Shown here piece by piece: positions 1-7,459 of a DNA stretch of 64,000 bases. Source of the stretch: VAZQ01 sp963756715 (GTDB taxonomy: Bacteria > Pseudomonadota > Alphaproteobacteria > Rhizobiales > Xanthobacteraceae); contig CAVWOV010000002.1 of assembly GCA_963756715.1 (NCBI GenBank), positions 5,230-69,229 on the forward strand, given 5' to 3'. The translations under genes and the position numbers were made by a program. Below the pieces are notes generated by a model. The model was given only the letters and a program-made list of their open reading frames with translations, did no database searches and had not been told where the DNA came from. Each line of letters begins with the position of its first letter. Position 1 is the stretch's first letter.

Positions 1-339
1 GACCGTCTCTCGCGCAGATAGATTCGTCGCGAGATAGTTCACCGTAATGGTATCGCCTATGCGAACCTCAATGGAGTTCGTCTCCGGCTCGAACCGCCAG
101 GGCAATCCGCCCGACACGTTGGCATCGAATCGCACCACGACCTTGCGCGCCAATGCCTGCGCGGGTCCACTCGATGCGACTTGCGGCGTCCCGGCAAATC
201 CGGTGGTGCGGCAGAACCAGTTATAGAACGGCACCGCGGCATAGGCCGCGCCAACCATCCCGCCGACCAGTACGCCGCAAACCGCCGCAACAATCAGGTT
301 GCGGCCATCGCGTAAGGGGCTCAGGGCGTTCTTCGGCAT
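1..339 (-). CDS. ctaG: Cytochrome c oxidase assembly protein CtaG/Cox11 (3' end outside window)
   Basis: Copper chaperone that delivers Cu(I) to the CuB centre of subunit I of aa3 oxidase; membrane-anchored with a periplasmic domain. The 113 residues seen begin MPKNALSPLRDGRNL, then one membrane segment (about 16-35), then the Cox11 signature YNWFCRTTGFAGT and VRFDANVSGGLPW. The reading frame runs off the left edge, so the C-terminal copper-binding part is not visible. The ATG lies three bases after the preceding small gene, so it is probably co-translated with the ctaC-ctaD-ctaB operon. Family assignment is firm; the start is the first ATG in frame. Confidence 0.93.
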   Translation of the reverse strand, partial: MPKNALSPLRDGRNLIVAAVCGVLVGGMVGAAYAAVPFYNWFCRTTGFAGTPQVASSGPAQALARKVVVRFDANVSGGLPWRFEPETNSIEVRIGDTITVNYLATNLSARETV

Positions 340-342
340 CTG

Positions 343-507
343 TCACAATGGGCGGTTGAGCACCGCCGGTCCCTTCACCAGCGTCACGATGTAGAACAGT
401 AAGACCAGCGCACCCAACGCCAGCGCGATCGCGATCGATCGGGCGCGCCGGCTGCGTTTCTGCGCTTCCGTAAGGACGACGCCGGTTGGTTCGGGTTTCT
501 CCGCCAT
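343..507 (-). CDS. Small single-pass membrane protein of the cta operon (CoxF-like)
   Basis: A 54-aa protein between ctaB and ctaG. The basic N-terminus (KRSRRARS, residues 17-24) is followed by one hydrophobic helix (about 25-44) and a short tail ending LNRPL, giving a predicted cytoplasmic N-terminus. Proteins of this size and layout sit at this position in many rhizobial cta operons and are annotated CoxF or hypothetical; a role in oxidase assembly is inferred from position only. It is separated from ctaB by nine bases and from ctaG by three, which supports translation as part of the operon. Confidence 0.8.
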   Translation of the reverse strand: MAEKPEPTGVVLTEAQKRSRRARSIAIALALGALVLLFYIVTLVKGPAVLNRPL

Positions 508-516
508 GGCCTCACC

Positions 517-1458
517 TCACGCCCCCACCCCCAGGCCTGCCTCAGCCAGAAGCACGGCGAACAGGATGAAGAGATAGAGGATCGAAAAGGCGAAGAGCCG
601 CTTAGCGGCGACGCCGGCACCATCGCCCTCGCGTTCCGTCCAGACGCGCCGCGCTAGTGCGACCATGACAGCACCCGCGATCAGCGCCGTCACGCCATAG
701 ACCGCTCCAGCATAGCCCAGGAACCACGGCGTCACACCCGTGACCATGAGCAAAACCGAATAGATCATGATTTGCCGCCGCGTCTCACGCAGACCGGCCA
801 CCACCGGCAGCATCGGGATCCGGGCACGCGCATAATCGTCGACCCGCAGCAGCGACAGCGCCCAGAAATGCGGCGGCGTCCACACGAAGATGATGAGAAA
901 GAGAATGAACGGCTCGAGCGAAAGGCCGCCCGTTACGGCGGCCCAGCCGATCATAGGCGGAAACGCCCCCGCCGCGCCGCCGATGACGATATTCTGCGGC
1001 GTCGAGCGCTTCAGCCACATCGTGTAGACGGCAACGTAGAAAAAAATGGTGAAGGCGAGCATCGCCGCCGCGAGCCAACCGACCAGAAGCCCCATCACGG
1101 TCACGGAACCGACCGCAAGCACGATACCGAAAGCAAACGCCTCGCCAGGCGCTATACGCCGGCGCGGGATCGGGCGGTCCGCCGTGCGCGACATGACGGC
1201 GTCGATATCGGCGTCGTACCACATGTTGAGCGCGCCCGCCGCACCAGCTCCGATCGCGATGCAGAGCAGCGCGGTGAAGCCGATGACCGGATGGACGTGA
1301 TCCGGAGCCACCACCATGCCGACAAGCGCAGTGAACACGACGAGCGACATCACACGCGGCTTGAGCAACGCCAGATAATCACCGACGTCCGCTTCGCTCA
1401 CGACCGCAGCGGAAAGCGGGCCGGCCGTCGGACGTTCAACTGCGGAAATATCGGTCAC
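517..1458 (-). CDS. ctaB: Protoheme IX farnesyltransferase (heme O synthase)
   Basis: UbiA-family membrane prenyltransferase that adds a farnesyl group to heme B to make heme O, the precursor of heme A for the oxidase encoded next door. The 313-aa product has the prenyltransferase Asp-rich motif NMWYDADID (about 78-86), a second polar loop near WLKRSTPQN, and about eight hydrophobic segments. A much longer frame is open upstream but overlaps ctaD; the start chosen is a GTG (VTDISAVE) ten bases after the ctaD stop, which gives the usual family length. Order ctaC-ctaD-ctaB is the standard alphaproteobacterial operon. Confidence 0.93.
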   Translation of the reverse strand: MTDISAVERPTAGPLSAAVVSEADVGDYLALLKPRVMSLVVFTALVGMVVAPDHVHPVIGFTALLCIAIGAGAAGALNMWYDADIDAVMSRTADRPIPRRRIAPGEAFAFGIVLAVGSVTVMGLLVGWLAAAMLAFTIFFYVAVYTMWLKRSTPQNIVIGGAAGAFPPMIGWAAVTGGLSLEPFILFLIIFVWTPPHFWALSLLRVDDYARARIPMLPVVAGLRETRRQIMIYSVLLMVTGVTPWFLGYAGAVYGVTALIAGAVMVALARRVWTEREGDGAGVAAKRLFAFSILYLFILFAVLLAEAGLGVGA

Positions 1459-1468
1459 GGTGACGCGC

Positions 1469-3094
1469 CTAACCCTTGATGAGCGGTAACTCGTTGTACT
1501 GATGGAAGGGCGGTGGCGAGGGCAGCGTCCATTCCAGCGTGGTTGCACCCGGGCCCCACGGATTGGCGCCAGCCGGCACCTTCCGCATGAACGCCTGCAC
1601 CACGCCGTAGAAAAATACGAGCGCGCCGAGGGCCGAAACATACGACCCCATGGATGACACGAAATTCCATCCGGCGAAGGCATCCGGATAGTCAGCGACA
1701 CGGCGCGGCATGCCGGCGAGCCCGAGGAAGTGCTGCGGGAAAAACAGGATATTGACGCCGACGAAGGTCAGCCAGAAATGCACCTTGCCGATTGTCTCGT
1801 TGTACATGTAGCCCGACATCTTCGGGAACCAGTAGTACCAGCCGGCGAAGATGGTGAATACCGCACCGAGGGACAGCACGTAGTGAAAGTGCGCCACGAC
1901 GTAGTAGGTGTCCTGCAGCGAGCGATCGACGCCGGCATTCGCCAGCACCACGCCAGTGACACCGCCGACCGTAAACAGGAAGATGAATCCGATCGCCCAT
2001 AACATTGGGACCTTGAACTCGATCGAGCCGCCCCACATGGTGGCGATCCAGGAGAATATCTTCACGCCGGTGGGCACCGCGATCACCATCGTGGCAACGA
2101 CGAAATAGGCCTGTGCCGCGGTCGACATGCCGACCGTGTACATGTGGTGAGCCCACACGACGAAGCCGATGCCGCCGATCGCCACCATCGCGTACGCCAT
2201 ACCGAGATAGCCGAACACCGGCTTCTTCGAGAATGTGGCCACGATCTGGCTGACGATGCCGAAGCCCGGCACGATCAGGATGTAGACTTCCGGGTGGCCA
2301 AAGAACCAGAACAGATGCTGGAACAGCACCGGATCGCCGCCACCGTCGGGCGAGAAGAACGTTGTGCCGAAATTGCGGTCGGTCAGCAGCATCGTGATGG
2401 CGCCGGCGAGCACCGGAAGCGACAGCAGGAGCAGGAACACCGTCACCAACTGCGACCACACGAACAGCGGCATTTTGTGCATCGTCATGCCGGGCGCGCG
2501 CATGTTGAAGATGGTGGTGATGAAGTTGATCGCGCCGAGAATTGACGAGGCGCCGGCGAGATGCAGCGACAGGATGGCGAAATCGACCGCGGGCCCGGGT
2601 TGGCCCGTCGTCGACAGCGGCGCATACATGGTCCAACCGCCGGCGACGCCGGGCGCGCCCCGCTCACCTTCGACAAACAGCGAAATAATCAGCAAGGTGA
2701 GCGACGCTGGCAGGAGCCAGAAGGAAATGTTGTTCATGCGTGGAAACGCCATGTCTGGCGCTCCGATCATCAGCGGAACCATCCAGTTGCCGAAGCCGCC
2801 GATCATCGCCGGCATCACCATGAAAAAGATCATGATCAAGCCATGCGCGGTCGTGAATACGTTGAATAAGTGCGCATCGTGGAAGAACTGCAGGCCGGGC
2901 TGCATTAGCTCGAGGCGCATGCCGATTGAGAGCACGCCGCCGAAGAGCCCACCAAACAGCGCGAACGCCAAGTACATCGTACCGATGTCCTTGTGATTCG
3001 TTGAATAGACGAAACGGCGCCAGCCGGTCGGATGGGCATGGCCATTGTCGTCGTGAGCGTGTTCCGCGCCGTGCGCTGTCACTGTCGTTGCCAT
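1469..3094 (-). CDS. ctaD: Cytochrome c oxidase subunit I (aa3 type)
   Basis: Catalytic subunit of the aa3-type terminal oxidase: binds heme a and the heme a3-CuB centre, reduces O2 and pumps protons across the inner membrane. The 541-aa protein is standard length. Visible residues include the heme a ligand in TTAHGLIMIF (His84), the CuB ligand and its cross-linked tyrosine in GHPEVY (His267, Tyr271), and the His316-His317 pair of WAHHMYTVG. The N-terminus is His-rich (residues 8-21). A good Shine-Dalgarno (AAGGACG) precedes the ATG. It lies downstream of ctaC and upstream of ctaB. Confidence 0.97.
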   Translation of the reverse strand: MATTVTAHGAEHAHDDNGHAHPTGWRRFVYSTNHKDIGTMYLAFALFGGLFGGVLSIGMRLELMQPGLQFFHDAHLFNVFTTAHGLIMIFFMVMPAMIGGFGNWMVPLMIGAPDMAFPRMNNISFWLLPASLTLLIISLFVEGERGAPGVAGGWTMYAPLSTTGQPGPAVDFAILSLHLAGASSILGAINFITTIFNMRAPGMTMHKMPLFVWSQLVTVFLLLLSLPVLAGAITMLLTDRNFGTTFFSPDGGGDPVLFQHLFWFFGHPEVYILIVPGFGIVSQIVATFSKKPVFGYLGMAYAMVAIGGIGFVVWAHHMYTVGMSTAAQAYFVVATMVIAVPTGVKIFSWIATMWGGSIEFKVPMLWAIGFIFLFTVGGVTGVVLANAGVDRSLQDTYYVVAHFHYVLSLGAVFTIFAGWYYWFPKMSGYMYNETIGKVHFWLTFVGVNILFFPQHFLGLAGMPRRVADYPDAFAGWNFVSSMGSYVSALGALVFFYGVVQAFMRKVPAGANPWGPGATTLEWTLPSPPPFHQYNELPLIKG

Positions 3095-3156
3095 CGCTTT
3101 ACGTCCTTCGAACCATTCGTTGCCGTCCGCCCACCGTCACGGGCATCCTTACGGCC

Positions 3157-4068
3157 TTATCGATCTGCCACCTTATTTGATCGATCTGCCACCTTTGCCG
3201 GCCCCTCGGCCGTCGCCACATTGGTTGGCGGAACCCCGTCGTCTTGGGCAAACTTCTTCTTCGCTTCCTCAACCCAGGCGGCGAAGGCCTGCTCGCTCAC
3301 CACCCGCACCGCGATCGGCATGAAGGCGTGATCCTTCCCGCAAAGCTCGGAGCACTGCCCATAATAGACGCCTTCGCGTGATGCCTTAAACCAAGTCTCG
3401 TTGAGGCGACCCGGAATAGCATCGATCTTGATGCCGAACGAGGGGACGGCGAACGAGTGGATCACGTCGGCCCCGGTGACCTGCACACGGACAATCTTGT
3501 TGACCGGCACTACCATCTCGTTATCGACGCCGAGCAGCCGGGGCGGCTCCGGCTGGACCTTCTTGCGGTCGGCCTCCTTCAGCATAAGCGAGTCGAATTC
3601 GAACTTGCCGCTGTCGGGATAGTTGAACGTCCAATACCACTGCTTTCCAGTGGCTTTGACTGTCAAATCGGCGGCCGGAACATTGAGTTGCAGGAACAAA
3701 AGCTTGAAAGACGGAACCGCGATCCCCGCCAGAATGGCGATCGGGATGATCGTCCACAGGATTTCGACCAGGGTATTGTGGGTGGTGCGAGAGGGCGTCG
3801 GGTTGGCGCTGGCATTGAAGCGAACGATGACGGTGACGAGCAGGATCAGCACAAACAACGTGATAGCGCCGATTATCCACAGCAGGAATTCGTGAAATCC
3901 GATAATGTTTTCCATCACCGGAGTGGCGGATTGCTGGAGACCCAACTGCCATTCGGAGGGTTGACCGAGGCCGGCCAGCGCCACGCTCCCGCCTGCCAGG
4001 ACTTCCCCGCCCACCAGGATGGCGAGGCCCGTGACCGCCAATACGGTCAATCTCTTCAACACCAGCAT
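3157..4068 (-). CDS. ctaC: Cytochrome c oxidase subunit II
   Basis: Binds the binuclear CuA centre that takes electrons from cytochrome c and passes them to subunit I. The 303-aa protein has a signal/anchor region (1-33), two membrane helices (about 60-85 and 100-122) and a periplasmic cupredoxin domain with the CuA ligands His204 and the cluster Cys239, Cys243, His247 and Met250 in QCSELCGKDHAFM. SD AAGGAG precedes the ATG. The last residues repeat KVADR twice, from a 15-bp direct repeat at 3160-3174 and 3181-3195, extending the tail past the usual end. First gene of the cta operon. Confidence 0.96.
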   Translation of the reverse strand: MLVLKRLTVLAVTGLAILVGGEVLAGGSVALAGLGQPSEWQLGLQQSATPVMENIIGFHEFLLWIIGAITLFVLILLVTVIVRFNASANPTPSRTTHNTLVEILWTIIPIAILAGIAVPSFKLLFLQLNVPAADLTVKATGKQWYWTFNYPDSGKFEFDSLMLKEADRKKVQPEPPRLLGVDNEMVVPVNKIVRVQVTGADVIHSFAVPSFGIKIDAIPGRLNETWFKASREGVYYGQCSELCGKDHAFMPIAVRVVSEQAFAAWVEEAKKKFAQDDGVPPTNVATAEGPAKVADRSNKVADR

Positions 4069-4559
4069 TGCCGGCTCCTTCAGCGAGATTGAGGCTCAGA
4101 TGCACTTGCCACGCTCGCGCGCCTGCCGACCATGACAAACCGCAAACCCGGCCGCCGCCCCGCAGTTAGCTCAGCTTCGACCCTGGGCGGGTTGCTGACG
4201 GGCGCATGGCGGAACCTCAAGGGGGAATCCCAGCTTCTCAAACCATAATTCCAGCCCGCTCGCAATGCACCATCGCATCTTCGGTGTGGCCAAAATTGCC
4301 TGACGGATCAGGGCAAAAGCTGGGGGATTGTTCCCTTATTCAGCCATAATGCCACGATTTAACTTATTCTTGATACGTCGGTTCGACCATCAGCCCCGAC
4401 CGGGGAACAGTTGCGGCCGAAAGTCTCCAGGACATGGACCTGGGACTTGAATTTGGGGACCTGGATTTCGGGGACCTGATTTTGGGGACTTGGATTTCGG
4501 GACCTGGATTTGGTCGCACGGACGGTGCGGGGCGAGGGATTTTAGACGGGGGATCGGGG
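4069..4559. other. Intergenic region between ctaC and the ialB-like gene
   Basis: About 490 bases separating divergent genes, so it must hold the promoter of the cta operon and that of the IalB-family gene. No confident -35/-10 pair or operator could be assigned by eye. The right part carries the G-rich tandem repeat listed separately. Confidence 0.5.
4442..4511. repeat. Five imperfect 13-15 bp tandem copies of GGGGACCTGGATTTC
   Basis: Consecutive units start at about 4442, 4455, 4470, 4484 and 4499, each a variant of GGGGAC-C/T-TGGATTT. The array lies 50-120 bases before the chosen ialB start and is open in the same frame, so an ATG at 4434 would give a repetitive DLGLEFGDLDFG-like leader. 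That leader is unlikely to be real because the signal peptide starts downstream of it. Confidence 0.75.
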
Positions 4560-5096
4560 ATGGGGTCATTCTGCCCAGCAATTTGCTTATCCGTGCTGCG
4601 TCCACTGCTCGCGGCCGCAATCTTCGCGTTTTTGGCGATGTCCGGCTCGGTCAGCCCGGCCGCCGCCCAGGGCACCGTCAAGTCGGTGCATAGCGACTGG
4701 CAGGTCCGCTGCGACACGCCGGCCGGCGCCCAGGGCGAACAGTGCGCGCTCATCCAGAGCGTCACCGCCGAGGACCGCGCCAATGTGGGTCTCACCGTCA
4801 TCATTCTGAAGACCGCGGACCACAAATCCCGGCTGCTTCGCGTCGTCGCCCCGATGGGCGTGCTGCTGCCGTCCGGCCTCGGGCTCAAGATCGACAATGC
4901 CGATGTCGGCCGCGCCGGATTCGTGCGCTGCCTGCCGAACGGCTGCGTCGCCGAGGTGGTCATGGACGACAACCTGGTCAAGCAGATGCGCACCGGCCAG
5001 ACCGCGACCTTCATCATCTTCCAGACGCCCGAGGAAGGCATCGGCTTCCCGATGAGCCTCAAGGGCTTCGGCGACGGCTTCGACAAGCTCTCCTGA
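4560..5096 (+). CDS. Invasion-associated locus B (IalB) family secreted protein
   Basis: A 178-aa exported protein of the IalB family, common in Rhizobiales and of poorly known periplasmic or envelope function; Bartonella IalB is linked to erythrocyte entry, but that role should not be carried over here. A signal peptide is visible (hydrophobic LLAAAIFAFLA, cleavage near PAAAQ at about 36-40), followed by one domain with two cysteine pairs (RCDTPAG..QCALIQ and RCLPNGCVAE). The ATG at 4560 follows a purine-rich GGGGATCGGGG and places the signal peptide near the N-terminus. A strong terminator follows directly. Confidence 0.85.
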   Translation: MGSFCPAICLSVLRPLLAAAIFAFLAMSGSVSPAAAQGTVKSVHSDWQVRCDTPAGAQGEQCALIQSVTAEDRANVGLTVIILKTADHKSRLLRVVAPMGVLLPSGLGLKIDNADVGRAGFVRCLPNGCVAEVVMDDNLVKQMRTGQTATFIIFQTPEEGIGFPMSLKGFGDGFDKLS

Positions 5097-5129
5097 GACG
5101 GCGGACCGGCAGGTCCGACCCAACTCGAC

Positions 5130-5160
5130 GGCCGGGGCATGCCCCGGCCTTTTGTTTTTT
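5130..5160 (+). terminator. Rho-independent terminator after the ialB-like gene
   Basis: GGCCGGGGC-AT-GCCCCGGCC forms a nine-pair GC stem (5130-5149), followed by TTTTGTTTTTT. It starts 34 bases after the stop codon and is a textbook intrinsic terminator. Confidence 0.92.
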
Positions 5161-5184
5161 CGAGAACACCACCGCCCTCTCGAC

Positions 5185-5301
5185 TCCCCTCCCCCCTTGT
5201 GGGGAGGGGTCGGGGGTGGGGTCTTCCGACTGGTTCGATAAGAAAGACCCCACCCCGACGCGCTAATGCCGCGCGTCGACCCTCCCCCACAAGGGGGAGG
5301 G
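5185..5301. repeat. Palindromic repeat, CCCTCCCC-type (copy 1)
   Basis: C-rich and G-rich arms (CCCTCCCCCCTTGTGGGGAGGGG, then GGGGTGGGG ... CCCCACCCC, then CCTCCCCCACAAGGGGGAGGG) form nested inverted repeats about 115 bp long. Related copies recur at 6091, 10809, 38816, 43029 and 60907, with a degenerate one at 22232. This is a dispersed REP-like element of the genome. Confidence 0.85.
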
Positions 5302-5400
5302 TCTGATCGCTGCACGAACCCCTTCGAACCTCAACATTCTGCGGGCGACGTCACCCGCTCGCCCTTGCGCCGCGCCGGTATCAGGACTATATTCCTTGTC

Positions 5401-6244
5401 ATGCGCCCTCCCTTCCCGCCTTCTCCCATCGCCCGGATCGGCATCCCGCCCGACCACGACGACCCGAACGCCGTGACGGTGCGGCCGCGCGGCTCGCGCC
5501 AGCCGCACTCCGACGCCACGTTCGCGAAGGTGCGCCGCCTGATCGAAGACAGCGCGCTCAGCTATGGCGAGATCCGGGCGCGCACCGGCGTGAGCCACGC
5601 CAGCATCTGCCGCTGGACCCGCGACCACGGCTGGAAGCGGCCGCCGCTGGCGCCGCGCGCCAACGACCTGATGCCGACCCCGCGGGCGAGCGCGCAACTC
5701 AAGCGCCGCACGCTGGCCGCGCGCCTCGACGCGCTCGCGGAGCGCCACATCCGCGAGCTCGAAGAGAGCCAATGCGTCGATCCCGACAAGCTCGGCGAGG
5801 CGCTGGAGCTTTTGAAGATGGCGAAGCTCGCCGCCCGCCGCCGGCCAAAGGCGGCGGGTCGGCGACCTGGCCGAGCCCGAGGAATTCCGCCGCCCGATCA
5901 TCCAGCTCTGTGCCGCCGGCGTCGACCTCTCCCGCGCGCCGCGCGCGGCAGTCGACGACTTCCTCGCCAACCGCGAACGCCCGCCCAAGGAGACCCTGCC
6001 GCCGAAGGGCCGCGGCCCCAAGCGCGCGTATGCGTATTGGCGGATGAGGGAGAGGGAGCGGGTAATGCAGCCGCGCAGCATCGGCAGAGCGCTCCCTCCC
6101 CTTAAAACGGGGAGGGTCGGGGCGGGGATCATCCGGTACTCGACTACGCGACCCCCACCCCAACCCTCCCCCTTGCAGGGGAAGGGAGCGGGCTGCCCGT
6201 GCCGCCGCCATTGTCCTCCCGCCCACGGTGCTATACATGTATAG
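5401..6244 (+). pseudogene. Helix-turn-helix (homeodomain-like) protein, frameshifted, unknown function
   Basis: The frame starting MRPPFPPSPIARIG has a helix-turn-helix of the kind used by recombinases and terminase small subunits (LSYGEIRARTGVSHASICRWTRDHGW, about residues 56-81), then a helical region to about 145. Between 5840 and 5863 the coding signal moves from frame 1 to frame 2, where it continues sensibly (DLAEPEEFRRPIIQLCAAGVD ... KGRGPKRAYAYWRMRERE) before running into a palindromic repeat and stopping in the relB operator. The change equals one extra base. Similar HTH proteins are common hypotheticals in Bradyrhizobium relatives; no function is assigned. The native C-terminus may have been replaced by the repeat. 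Confidence 0.6.
6091..6190. repeat. Palindromic repeat, CCCTCCCC-type (copy 2)
   Basis: GCTCCCTCCCC ... GGGGAGGGTCGGGGCGGGG followed by CCCCCACCCCAACCCTCCCCC ... GGGGAAGGGAGC, an inverted pair like copy 1. It overlaps the 3' end of the broken HTH gene and ends 40 bases before the relB operator. Confidence 0.8.
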
Positions 6245-6245
6245 C
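6230..6245. promoter_or_regulatory. 16-bp palindromic operator of the toxin-antitoxin operon
   Basis: GCTATACATGTATAGC is a perfect 16-bp palindrome centred 25 bases before the antitoxin ATG. Ribbon-helix-helix antitoxins usually bind such palindromes to repress their own operon, so this is the likely autoregulatory site; binding is inferred. Confidence 0.75.
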
Positions 6246-6262
6246 AAATCGGAGACGCCAAA

Positions 6263-6481
6263 ATGCTCGCCCTTCGCTTGCCGCCCGAGATCGAGCAGCG
6301 GCTCGACGCGCTCGCCAAGAAGACCGGCCGCAGCAAGAGCTACTACGCGCGCGAGGCGATCCTGCGCCAGCTCGAGGACATCGAGGACTATTACCTGGCA
6401 CGGCGGCGCCTTGCGCGCGGCGGACGGCGAGTGACGCTCGAAAGCCTTGAGCGCGACCTCAAGCGGCGCACCAAGCGCTAG
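6263..6481 (+). CDS. Ribbon-helix-helix antitoxin (RelB-like)
   Basis: A 72-aa protein whose N-terminus (MLALRLPPEIEQRLDALAKKTG) is the strand and first helix of a ribbon-helix-helix DNA-binding fold, followed by SKSYYAREAILRQLEDIEDYYLARRRLA, the second helix and the toxin-binding segment. This is the common RelB-type antitoxin of alphaproteobacteria. It would neutralise the downstream RelE-like toxin and repress the operon at the palindrome just upstream. A GGAG lies eight bases before the ATG. The intergenic distance to the toxin is unusually long because a palindromic repeat lies between them. Confidence 0.87.
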   Translation: MLALRLPPEIEQRLDALAKKTGRSKSYYAREAILRQLEDIEDYYLARRRLARGGRRVTLESLERDLKRRTKR

Positions 6482-6493
6482 AAATTTTGAGCG

Positions 6494-6542
6494 GCGCATG
6501 TCCTTTTCGGAAAACCGGTTCCCACTCTTCCGGGACATGCGC
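6494..6542. repeat. Palindromic repeat between antitoxin and toxin genes
   Basis: Perfect 10-bp arms GCGCATGTCC (6494-6503) and GGACATGCGC (6533-6542) enclose an inner segment with CGGAAAACCGG. Elements of this sequence are widely dispersed in Bradyrhizobium-like genomes. Its right arm ends two bases before the toxin ATG, so any ribosome binding site for the toxin is made of repeat sequence. Confidence 0.85.
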
Positions 6543-6544
6543 TG

Positions 6545-6820
6545 ATGGCCGCGCCGGTCTGGCGGGTCGAGTTCGATCGCGCCGCCGTCCGCGACCTGCG
6601 CAAGCTGGGCCTCGACGCCGAGCGGCGCATCTTGCGTTATCTTCGCGAGCGCATCGCCGGTAGCACCGACCCGCGCCGGCTCGGCCAGGCGCTGACCGGC
6701 GACCGCAGGGGACTTTGGCGCTACCGCGTCGGCGATTACCGAATTGTTGCCGAGATCGAGGACGACCGGTTCGTTGTGCTGGTGCTGACCGTCGGCCACC
6801 GGCGCGAGGTCTATCGCTGA
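6545..6820 (+). CDS. RelE/ParE-family toxin
   Basis: A 91-aa basic protein of the RelE/ParE superfamily: WRVEFDRAAVRDLRKLG at the start, a long helix with DAERRILRYLRERI, the family core GLWRYRVGDYRIVAEIED (about 57-74), and the C-terminal strand VVLVLTVGHRREVYR typical of RelE ribosome-dependent mRNA interferases. It follows the RHH antitoxin in the same direction. No clear Shine-Dalgarno is seen: the 13 bases before the ATG belong to the right arm of the palindromic repeat. Translation may therefore be weak or coupled to folding of that hairpin. Whether it cleaves mRNA like RelE or poisons gyrase like ParE cannot be decided here. Confidence 0.87.
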   Translation: MAAPVWRVEFDRAAVRDLRKLGLDAERRILRYLRERIAGSTDPRRLGQALTGDRRGLWRYRVGDYRIVAEIEDDRFVVLVLTVGHRREVYR

Positions 6821-6876
6821 GCAGCGGCACGTTCGGTCGTTTGCACCAGCCGTTGCTCAGGCTGTGACCCAACGAC

Positions 6877-6956
6877 GTCATTGCGAAAAGCGAAGCGACG
6901 AAGCAATCCAGAATGGCGCGAAGATACCTGGATTGCTTCGCTTCGCTCGCAATGAC
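6877..6956. repeat. Palindromic repeat, GTCATTGCGA...TCGCAATGAC type
   Basis: About 80 bp with long inverted arms: GTCATTGCG ... GCGAAGCGACGAAGCAATCCA and TGGATTGCTTCGCTTCGC ... CGCAATGAC. This type of element is dispersed in Bradyrhizobium, Rhodopseudomonas and relatives. It lies where a toxin gene partner of the next HTH gene would be expected. Confidence 0.8.
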
Positions 6957-7001
6957 GGAGAGAGACCTGGTTCGCATCATTTCCGCCAGAAGCGGAGCTG
7001 C

Positions 7002-7358
7002 ATGAAAAAAGGAAGTATCACGAGATTTAAGCTCAACCCGAAGAAGCCGCCGAAAACCGACTGGCGCGACTCCGACGCTATGCGCGACGCCGACCGCCAT
7101 AGCGCGGCGCTTGTGGACGCGGACGCGCCGCCGGCGACCAAGGCGCAGCTTGCCCGCGCGCGGCGCTTGCCGAGCGTGCGCGCGTTGCGCGCGAAACTGA
7201 ACCTGACGCAGGAGGAGTTCGCGGCCCGCTTTCACCTGCCGCTCGGCACGGTGCGGGATTGGGAGCAAGGCGCCCACCGTCCCGACACAGCCGCGCAGGT
7301 GCTGCTGACCGTCATCGCCAAAGACCCGGACGCGGTGGCAAGGGCGTTGGAAGTGTAG
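7002..7358 (+). CDS. XRE-type helix-turn-helix protein, likely orphan antitoxin
   Basis: A 118-aa protein. The N-terminus (MKKGSITRFKLNPKKPPKTDWRD) resembles the start of BrnA-type antitoxins, and residues 66-90 (LNLTQEEFAARFHLPLGTVRDWEQG) form a Cro/CI-type helix-turn-helix. Rhizobial homologues of this layout normally follow a BrnT-like toxin gene, but here the 180 bases upstream hold only a dispersed palindromic repeat, so the toxin seems to be lost. A longer frame is open to 6864 but starts inside that repeat; the ATG at 7002 follows AGCGGAGCTGC. DNA-binding function is well supported; the antitoxin role is inferred. Confidence 0.75.
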   Translation: MKKGSITRFKLNPKKPPKTDWRDSDAMRDADRHSAALVDADAPPATKAQLARARRLPSVRALRAKLNLTQEEFAARFHLPLGTVRDWEQGAHRPDTAAQVLLTVIAKDPDAVARALEV

Positions 7359-7459
7359 CAGGCGCGAGGCAGTCCGTAGCCCGCAGGGAGCGAAGAGAAA
7401 CACTGGAGCGATATAATCCGCTTTACGCGTTGAAGACAGGTTTTTCCGAACATCTCGGG

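Noticed and set aside
772..1479. Long plus-strand open frame of 235 codons across ctaB
   Set aside because: It is antisense to clearly conserved ctaB, has a His/Arg-rich composition typical of high-GC shadow frames, and matches no family.
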